Of a DNA stretch of 5,734 nucleotides, positions 1 through 4,423 are shown piece after piece. The DNA lies in assembly GCA_947463285.1 (NCBI GenBank), contig CANHTV010000258.1, forward strand, positions 1 through 5,734, read 5' to 3'. The position numbers and the translations under genes were made by a program. The notes beneath the pieces are model-generated. The model worked only from the letters and a program-made list of their open reading frames with translations. It made no database searches and had not been told where the DNA came from. The DNA is from Verrucomicrobiaceae bacterium (GTDB lineage Bacteria; Verrucomicrobiota; Verrucomicrobiia; Verrucomicrobiales; Verrucomicrobiaceae). Position 1 is the stretch's first letter. Every line of letters starts with the position of its first letter.

Positions 1-1232
1 ATTGCTTCAGGGATGCTCTTCCAGTCGTCATCAAATAGAGGGCGTGAGATGCGCTCGGAGATCTTGGGCATGCTTGGGCCAGGGCCGGAGCGTCTGCCGG
101 GCATCGGGGCGGCCATAAAGCCGGACAGCCCCGCGCTGCTTCCTGAGCTGTGGATGAAGGGGCGATCGAGGATGGATGAAAAATGGATCGGAGCACGGGT
201 GATTTGCGTGCCGCAGCGTTGCTCCACCCAGTCCAGTTCAGGGCCGCCACGGTGCATGAAGAGAGTGGACTGGTTGTGGTTCACTTGGACGATGTTGGTC
301 ACGTTCAGTGTCTGGTGGAAAAAGCTCGGGATGGTGGAGCTCGAAACGCAGATATTTCGGTAGCTGGAGCGGCCAAAATGCGTGGCTTGGATGAACGTGT
401 AGCTGCTTGGTGCCATGCCGTAGCGGGCATCGCAATCGTGCCCGATGGTCACATGGCCGACGCTTGGGGGTAGGGGAGCCCAGCCGATGTAGTCAGGACT
501 GCGACGCCAGGAAACCCACGCGGGAGCCCATTGCCGACCAGGCAGCCACACCCAGCCATGACGTGAGATGCGCACCCAGCGTCCGTAGTGGTAGCAGGCC
601 CAGCCGATAGGCTCAGGCGTGTCCCAGGCCCAGCCTTGATCCGTCCAAACCCAGCGGCCATCCACGTAGGGACGCCAATCACTGCGATCCGAATAACTCG
701 GGCGGAAAGCATAGCCGTAGCCATCCAACTCCAGCCAGCGTCCGTAAGGGCTGAGCGAGTTATAAAACATAGAGTAATCCGCATCTGGATCATTCCAGGG
801 CTGGTTTGCAATCGGGGCAGGTGCAGGGGCTGGTGTTGGTGCCGAAGCAGGCATCTGCAGGGGGACGATCGTCGGCGCTTGCGGCGCAGGCTTGTTGTTG
901 GCGGCTGCCAGTTGGTCACGCAGTTCATCGCTGCGTTTTTGGGCAGCAGCGGCGTCAGCCATGAGCTTCTCATTCTCGCGTTGGATGGCGTCGAGTTTGG
1001 CTTTCAGCTCCGCGTTTTCCTTGTCCTTGAGGTTTTGCTGGAGTTCAGCCACCTGCTTTTGCAGATCTTCACTGTGGCGCTGCATCTCGGCGGCCTGCTG
1101 CTCATAGGCAGACTGTGATGACTCCAAGGCGCGGCGTGCCTCATCTGCCGCAGTGGTGTTGGTGTCAGGTAAGCAACCTGGCTGGGCTAGTAGCAGCAGG
1201 CTGCTGAGTTTTGCGGCGTGAATCGTTTTCAT
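1..1232 (-). CDS. Exported coiled-coil protein with DUF6600-like Trp-rich domain (3' end outside window)
   Basis: The minus-strand frame opens with ATG at 1232-1230 and stays open for 410 codons to the left edge, so the C-terminus is missing. Residues 1-20 form a basic then Leu-rich signal segment ending in Cys20 (LLLLAQPGC). A lipoprotein is possible, but the lipobox is poor because Gln-Pro precede the Gly-Cys. Residues about 30-110 are Glu/Lys/Gln/Ala-rich with heptad character, suggesting a coiled coil. Residues 113-143 are an Ala/Pro linker. Residues about 150-256 carry dense Trp/Tyr/Gly motifs (SPYGRW, YVDGRWVWTDQGWAW, YHYGRWV, HGWVWLPG, AWVSW, YIGWAPLPP) that I recognise as the DUF6600 pattern, whose function is unknown. 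Residues 257-410 are less patterned. No Shine-Dalgarno sequence precedes the ATG; this start is chosen because it gives the signal segment. The gene is divergent from nadA. Export is likely and the DUF6600 assignment fairly secure; the role is unknown, possibly in the cell envelope. Confidence 0.88.
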   Translation of the reverse strand, partial: MKTIHAAKLSSLLLLAQPGCLPDTNTTAADEARRALESSQSAYEQQAAEMQRHSEDLQKQVAELQQNLKDKENAELKAKLDAIQRENEKLMADAAAAQKRSDELRDQLAAANNKPAPQAPTIVPLQMPASAPTPAPAPAPIANQPWNDPDADYSMFYNSLSPYGRWLELDGYGYAFRPSYSDRSDWRPYVDGRWVWTDQGWAWDTPEPIGWACYHYGRWVRISRHGWVWLPGRQWAPAWVSWRRSPDYIGWAPLPPSVGHVTIGHDCDARYGMAPSSYTFIQATHFGRSSYRNICVSSSTIPSFFHQTLNVTNIVQVNHNQSTLFMHRGGPELDWVEQRCGTQITRAPIHFSSILDRPFIHSSGSSAGLSGFMAAPMPGRRSGPGPSMPKISERISRPLFDDDWKSIPEA

Positions 1233-1351
1233 AAAAAAGCGTGCAGACTGTGACTCAGACGAGAATGCCCGTTTTGTTATTCTCCTGCAATGCGCATTTT
1301 TCCCGCAGCATTGCTGCTTGAGGGCTTGGCAGTCTCCGCTAAAGCTTGGCA
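1233..1351. promoter_or_regulatory. Divergent intergenic region of the DUF6600-type gene and nadA, with two dyads
   Basis: This 119-bp region must hold the promoters of both divergent genes. Two inverted repeats are visible. GAGAAT (1261-1266) pairs with ATTCTC (1279-1284) across 12 nt. GCAATGC (1287-1293) pairs perfectly with GCATTGC (1308-1314) across 14 nt. An 8-bp direct repeat GCTTGGCA occurs at 1324-1331 and 1344-1351, 20 bp apart start to start, the second copy touching the nadA ATG. No convincing -35/-10 pair was found by eye, and no NAD riboswitch was recognised. A role in nadA regulation is inference from position only. Confidence 0.4.
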
Positions 1352-2293
1352 ATGGTCGCCACTGCCACCCCCAGCCTCATCGAAGACATCCTCCGCCTCA
1401 AAAAGGAGCGCAATGCACTCATCCTTGCCCACAATTATCAAACGCGGGATATTCAAGAGATCGCTGACTACGTCGGTGACTCCCTCGGGCTGGCTTATAA
1501 AGCCAAGGAGACCTCTGCTGATGTCATCGCCTTCTGTGGCGTGCATTTCATGGCTGAGACCGCGAAGATCGTGAACCCTACGAAGACCGTTATCCTGCCA
1601 GACCGCGATGCCGGCTGCTCTCTGGAGCAAAGCTGCCCCGGTCCTCAGCTTGAGGCATTTCTCAAAGCCAATGCAGAGAAAAACTACTACGTCATCGCTT
1701 ACATCAATTGCAGCGGTCATGTGAAGGCTCTTAGTGACTGCATCTGCACCAGCGGCAATGCCGTCAAGATCGTCGAAGCCGCGCCGAAGGACCGTCCCAT
1801 CCTGTTCGTGCCGGATCAAAACCTCGGCTCATGGGTCATGGAGCAGACTGGTCGCAAGATGGATCTCTGGAAGGGCTCCTGCTACGTGCATGTCGAGTTT
1901 ACGCGCGACAGCATCCAGGCCATCAAGGAGGAATACCCTGACGCAAAAGTCGTGGCGCATCCCGAGTGTACTTATGCTGTCCGTATCCTTGCAGATGAAG
2001 TCTGCTCGACGGAGAAAATGGTTGGTTACTGCCGCAACAGTCCTGCCAGCGCCTTCATCATCGTGACGGAGAGCGGCATGTTGCACCGTCTGGAGCGCGA
2101 GGTGCCGGATAAAAAATTCATCCCAGGCCCCACCGGTCACTGCGCCTGTGCCGACTGCCGTTACATGAAGCTGAATACCCTGCAAAAGCTGCGTGATGCT
2201 TTGCTGAATCTCAGTCCCCAGGTCGAGCTGCCGGAAGACATCCGCGCCCGTGCGGAAAAGCCAATCCTGAGGATGCTGGAGCTGAGCCGATGA
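1352..2293 (+). CDS. nadA: Quinolinate synthase NadA
   Basis: NadA condenses iminoaspartate with dihydroxyacetone phosphate to give quinolinate, the second step of de novo NAD synthesis in the cytosol, using a [4Fe-4S] cluster. The 313-aa product has the family layout from end to end: AHNYQ (26-30), the GDSLGLAYKA stretch (42-51), CGVHFMAETAKI (62-73), AGCSLEQSCP (87-96), CTSGNAV (132-138), WKGSCYVHVEF (173-183), HPEC (203-206), TESGM (239-243) and a Cys-rich segment before RYMKLNTL (264-277). By alignment to the family, the cluster ligands should be Cys89, Cys177 and Cys269. An in-frame TAA at 1340-1342 limits the start to TTG 1346 or ATG 1352. ATG is preferred, although no Shine-Dalgarno sequence is placed for either. 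nadB and nadC are not neighbours. The gene converges on the small Cys-rich gene, with a hairpin between them. Identification is secure. Confidence 0.97.
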   Translation: MVATATPSLIEDILRLKKERNALILAHNYQTRDIQEIADYVGDSLGLAYKAKETSADVIAFCGVHFMAETAKIVNPTKTVILPDRDAGCSLEQSCPGPQLEAFLKANAEKNYYVIAYINCSGHVKALSDCICTSGNAVKIVEAAPKDRPILFVPDQNLGSWVMEQTGRKMDLWKGSCYVHVEFTRDSIQAIKEEYPDAKVVAHPECTYAVRILADEVCSTEKMVGYCRNSPASAFIIVTESGMLHRLEREVPDKKFIPGPTGHCACADCRYMKLNTLQKLRDALLNLSPQVELPEDIRARAEKPILRMLELSR

Positions 2294-2295
2294 TC

Positions 2296-2334
2296 AAAAG
2301 AAACCGCCGCCACCCGACGTGCAGATGGCGGCGG
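2296..2334 (-). terminator. Strong GC hairpin with T-rich tail, terminator for the 53-aa Cys-rich gene
   Basis: CCGCCGCCA (2304-2312) and TGGCGGCGG (2326-2334) form a perfect 9-bp GC-rich stem with a 13-nt loop. Read on the minus strand the stem is followed directly by TTTCTTTT (2303-2296), the layout of an intrinsic terminator, about 40 nt after the stop of the 53-aa gene. On the plus strand the same hairpin begins 10 nt after the nadA stop but has no T tract, so it would be at best a weak terminator or an mRNA 3'-end stabiliser for nadA. Confidence 0.7.
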
Positions 2335-2344
2335 CTGAGTTGAT

Positions 2345-2361
2345 CGTGGTCGATCACCACG
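2345..2361. other. Small hairpin between the convergent nadA and Cys-rich genes
   Basis: CGTGGT (2345-2350) and ACCACG (2356-2361) form a 6-bp perfect stem with a 5-nt loop, lying between the Cys-rich gene's stop and the stronger GC hairpin. Neither strand shows a T tract after it. It may add to transcript-end structure in this convergent region, but no function can be assigned. Confidence 0.35.
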
Positions 2362-2373
2362 GCCCATCAGGGC

Positions 2374-2535
2374 TTACTTTTCTTTGCAGCAATCTTTGCC
2401 ACAGGTTTGACCGGCATCTTTGCAGCATTCAGCGCAGGACTTGCCTTTGTCTGAGCAGCATTTTTTGCAGGCTTCACCTGCGAAAGCGGAGCTGGAGAGG
2501 GCGATGATGGAGAGAATGGAGAACAAGGTTTTCAT
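2374..2535 (-). CDS. Small secreted protein with three tandem Cys-rich repeats
   Basis: This short frame runs from ATG 2535-2533 to TAA 2376-2374 and encodes 53 aa. Residues 1-19 are a textbook signal peptide: MKT, a hydrophobic core LFSILSIIAL, and a likely cleavage site after AFA. The predicted mature peptide of about 34 residues contains nine cysteines (23, 26, 27, 34, 37, 38, 45, 49, 50). They form three tandem units with an 11-residue period: CKKCCSDKGKS, CAECCKDAGQT and CGKDCCKEK. Lys, Asp and Glu fill the gaps, and there is no aromatic residue after the signal peptide. This composition suggests a metallothionein-like metal binder or a disulfide-rich peptide acting in the periplasm or outside the cell. 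No known family is recognised. No Shine-Dalgarno sequence is seen; the leader is A/T-rich. It lies 176 bp downstream of the co-oriented 134-aa Cys-rich gene and has a terminator after its stop. The signal peptide and repeats make it very likely real despite its size. Confidence 0.82.
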   Translation of the reverse strand: MKTLFSILSIIALSSSAFAGEACKKCCSDKGKSCAECCKDAGQTCGKDCCKEK

Positions 2536-2711
2536 AAATTTGGAGATATTGGTTTAAAGTTTGTTAGCGTTTTTTCCTGGTGGTTGCCTTTTAAGCCAAG
2601 GGCTGGCGCGCTTGTCGTGCATTAGCTGAGGAGACTGGCTGCTTGAGCCGCTGCGACATGCCCTTTCGCATTTCGCAAAGACGACCTCAGGTCACAGCAA
2701 GGCGGCCTGCT
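2536..2711 (-). promoter_or_regulatory. Leader and intergenic region upstream of the 53-aa Cys-rich gene
   Basis: This 176-bp gap lies between two co-oriented Cys-rich genes and is long enough to hold a separate promoter for the 53-aa gene. The leader nearest its ATG is A/T-rich and has no Shine-Dalgarno sequence. A short palindrome GACCT-C-AGGTC lies at 2683-2693 and a tandem TTTCGCA pair at 2664-2677. No convincing -35/-10 pair was found. The plus-strand open frame in this region has no protein-like features. Confidence 0.25.
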
Positions 2712-3116
2712 TCAAAGGAGCAGAGTGCAGAACTGATGATAACGCGGCACCGCAGAACTACGCGGTGGGTGATTCCTAGATGGCTGCACGTCGAGGCGAA
2801 CCGTCTGACAGAGATTGCCATGAAGGTCTAAGTCTGGCCAGACCACCAGCGGCTGGAGCAGTGGTGCGCTTTGGATTGTGAGGCTGACGCTCTCCGGGGT
2901 CAGCGTTCTTTCCAGCATGTCTAGGCAGCAGGGGCAATCCGTGCCCGACTCCTGCTCATGGGCGGGCTGATCTTCTGGCAGCAGAAACTGATGACATGCC
3001 ATGCAGTTTTCTGCGTTTGGCGAATCAGCAGCCAGACTTAGTGAAAGGCAGCACCCACACGCCGGCACTGCCATGAGCAGAGCCATGGTGAGGTGGATGA
3101 TGCGGCGAAAGATCAT
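2712..3116 (-). CDS. Secreted Cys/His-rich small protein, possible metal binder
   Basis: ATG at 3116-3114 to TGA at 2714-2712 gives 134 aa. The frame is open further upstream to 3233, but this start is preferred because it puts a basic MIFRR followed by a hydrophobic stretch (residues 6-30, with Cys20, 22 and 23) at the N-terminus, and because GGAGAAGGA lies about 12 nt upstream, a Shine-Dalgarno-like sequence not seen at the other starts here. The mature part carries a CMACH motif (38-42), His53 and a DCPCC cluster (60-64), then a Leu/Val-rich region and a tail with Pro-Pro and a late Cys130. CxxCH could bind haem c, but the surrounding CPCC and His residues fit a metal- or thiol-binding protein equally well. 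The layout recalls the short signal-peptide proteins of metal-resistance loci (DUF2946-like), which is only a resemblance. It diverges from the FHA-cyclase gene and precedes the 53-aa Cys-rich gene. Function is unknown. Confidence 0.7.
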   Translation of the reverse strand: MIFRRIIHLTMALLMAVPACGCCLSLSLAADSPNAENCMACHQFLLPEDQPAHEQESGTDCPCCLDMLERTLTPESVSLTIQSAPLLQPLVVWPDLDLHGNLCQTVRLDVQPSRNHPPRSSAVPRYHQFCTLLL

Positions 3117-3247
3117 GGGGAGATTCAGTCCTTCTCCCCTCGAAAGCGTTCGATCTTGATTGAAAAAAATCTCATTTGGAAAACTTCCACGGGCTTTTCT
3201 TGACTTCCTGCACGGCAGTTGCTTGAACTGCATTTCAACAAAACATC
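3117..3247. promoter_or_regulatory. Divergent intergenic region of the Cys/His-rich gene and the FHA-cyclase gene
   Basis: The 131-bp region must serve both divergent genes. For the plus strand, TTGACT (3200-3205) is a good -35 candidate; 17 nt later TTGAAC (3223-3228) is a weak -10 with three matches. An inverted repeat GCAGTT (3215-3220) / AACTGC (3226-3231) with a 5-nt loop overlaps that -10 and ends 16 nt before the ATG. For the minus strand, a short dyad TCGAA-AGCG-TTCGA (3140-3153) lies just upstream of the Shine-Dalgarno-like sequence of the Cys/His-rich gene. Promoter calls are by eye and tentative. Confidence 0.4.
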
Positions 3248-4147
3248 ATGGCCGCATTTTTGAGACAGCACGATAAAGGTTTGGAGCACTCTTTGGAGGA
3301 CTTCAATCTCCTTGGGCGCAGTCCTGACTCGACCATCCGCCTCACCGATGTAGGTGTGTCCCGTCAGCACGCAACCATCCGCCGGGACGGTAACCTCTAC
3401 TGGCTCTCAGATCTGGGCAGCGCCAATGGTAGCTTTGTCAATGACGTGGCCGTCACCACCGCGCGCGCCCTCCGTCATGGAGATCGCATCCAGCTCGGCA
3501 CCTGCCTGTTTATCTTTGAGACGGAGGACACCGAGTCGCTCTCTGGCATGAGTTCCAGCACCCAGATGATGCACACCGTGGCGCTGCCGATGAAGTCCGT
3601 GAAGGCCACTCTCTTTGTTGGTGATCTGCGAAACTTCACCAGCATCTCCGCCCAGCTCAGTGCGGAGGAGGTGGCCGCCATGCTGCGGGAATGGTATGCG
3701 CAATGTGAAAAAGTGCTGAAATCCCGTGGGGCCATCATTGATAAATTCATCGGCGACGGCGTCTTTGCCTACTGGGCTGGAGACGGCCTTGAAGCACGTG
3801 CGCAGGCCACCGAGGCAGCGCGCCTGCTCAGTGCGCCAGACCCAGCCGACTCACCCGTGCGTCAGCGCATGAAGGAGGAGCTGAATCTCGAAGTCCACTG
3901 CCATGTCGGCATCAACATCGGCGATGTCGCTCTCGGGGCCATGGGCCGTGGCGTGAACACCGCCGTCGGCGAGGCCGTAAACGTCGCCTTCCGAATCGAA
4001 AGCCTCACCCGCAAGCTGCAAGTGCCCGTGCTCGTCAGTGCCTCCTTCATGGAAGGCTGGCCCGATGGCCTCAAGCACTACAAAAACGTCGGCATCCACC
4101 CCGTAAAAGGCCAGCCTGAGCCCGTGGAAGTTTATGCGCTGATCTAA
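3248..4147 (+). CDS. FHA domain-class III adenylyl cyclase fusion
   Basis: The 299-aa product has no signal peptide or membrane segment, so it should be cytosolic. Residues about 1-92 are an FHA domain, the phosphothreonine-binding module, with GRS (23-25), SRQH (38-41) and the SANGSFVN stretch (58-65). A linker (93-116) leads to a class III nucleotidyl cyclase domain (117-299) that makes cAMP from ATP. All expected catalytic positions are present by alignment to the family: metal-binding Asp126 (GDLRNFTSIS) and Asp170 (KFIGDG), adenine-specifying Lys166 and Thr238, and transition-state Asn245 and Arg249 (VNVAFRI). The Lys/Thr pair favours ATP over GTP. Activity is therefore expected, perhaps controlled by binding of a phosphorylated partner to the FHA domain, which is inference. 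No kinase or phosphatase gene is adjacent. ATG 3248 lacks a Shine-Dalgarno sequence, but the FHA domain starts within a few residues, so the start is well supported. Confidence 0.94.
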   Translation: MAAFLRQHDKGLEHSLEDFNLLGRSPDSTIRLTDVGVSRQHATIRRDGNLYWLSDLGSANGSFVNDVAVTTARALRHGDRIQLGTCLFIFETEDTESLSGMSSSTQMMHTVALPMKSVKATLFVGDLRNFTSISAQLSAEEVAAMLREWYAQCEKVLKSRGAIIDKFIGDGVFAYWAGDGLEARAQATEAARLLSAPDPADSPVRQRMKEELNLEVHCHVGINIGDVALGAMGRGVNTAVGEAVNVAFRIESLTRKLQVPVLVSASFMEGWPDGLKHYKNVGIHPVKGQPEPVEVYALI

Positions 4148-4153
4148 TACGAA

Positions 4154-4423
4154 TTATTCAAGAACTTCGTCACAAACCTGCTCCCAAACCTGGCGCAGGT
4201 GTAAAAGGCTGAGCGCAGGTGGAATTGGAATCCCGCTGAAGAGACAGGCTGCCCCCATCGAAGGCATGGCTTCATGGTCCGAAAACTCGGAACTGCCCTG
4301 GATGAAGATAGACGACCATTCCAGAAACTTATAGTCGGCAGGGCAGGTGAGTGGACCCGCTCGGGATGCAGAGATAGAGAGGCCTATTCGTAGGAGTAAA
4401 TGCCGCCTTGATTGCGTGAGAAA
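4154..4423 (-). other. Possible decayed coding remnant or open extension after the patatin-like gene
   Basis: This is the stretch between the two converging genes. On the minus strand, in the same frame as the patatin-like gene, 89 sense codons follow that gene's TGA before a TAA at 4156-4154. Part of the conceptual product is fairly protein-like (for example DYKFLEWSSIFIQG and LLHLRQVWEQVCDEVLE), but no ATG occurs until 4267, which would leave only 37 aa, and no family is recognised. A second minus frame is also open over most of the stretch, which lowers the weight of the observation. A 9-bp direct repeat GCGCAGGTG (4193-4201 and 4213-4221) and a small ACCTG-GCG-CAGGT hairpin (4188-4200) lie near its end. 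It may be a gene remnant or simply non-coding. Confidence 0.22.

Noticed and set aside
183..1118. Plus-strand open frames (183-473, 588-1118, 892-1107) and the minus-strand frame 449-973
   Set aside because: They lie over the DUF6600-type gene in other frames, have biased low-complexity or Arg/Ser-rich products, and show no start context or family motif. The minus frame encoding the signal segment and GRW/GW motifs explains the region.
1233..1351. NAD-sensing riboswitch in the nadA leader
   Set aside because: Hairpin-forming repeats are present but no recognised riboswitch core could be matched by eye.
1277..2185. Minus-strand frames 1277-1819 and 1829-2185 opposite nadA
   Set aside because: Antisense shadows of nadA, whose own product matches the family from end to end.
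2643..2831. Plus-strand 62-codon frame between the two Cys-rich genes
   Set aside because: Partly antisense to the 134-aa gene, Arg-rich, without a signal peptide, motif or start context.
3407..4099. Minus-strand frames opposite the FHA-cyclase gene
   Set aside because: Antisense shadows; the plus strand carries two complete recognised domains.
4188..4221. Terminator for the FHA-cyclase gene
   Set aside because: The ACCTG-GCG-CAGGT hairpin is short and has no T tract, so it does not support an intrinsic terminator.
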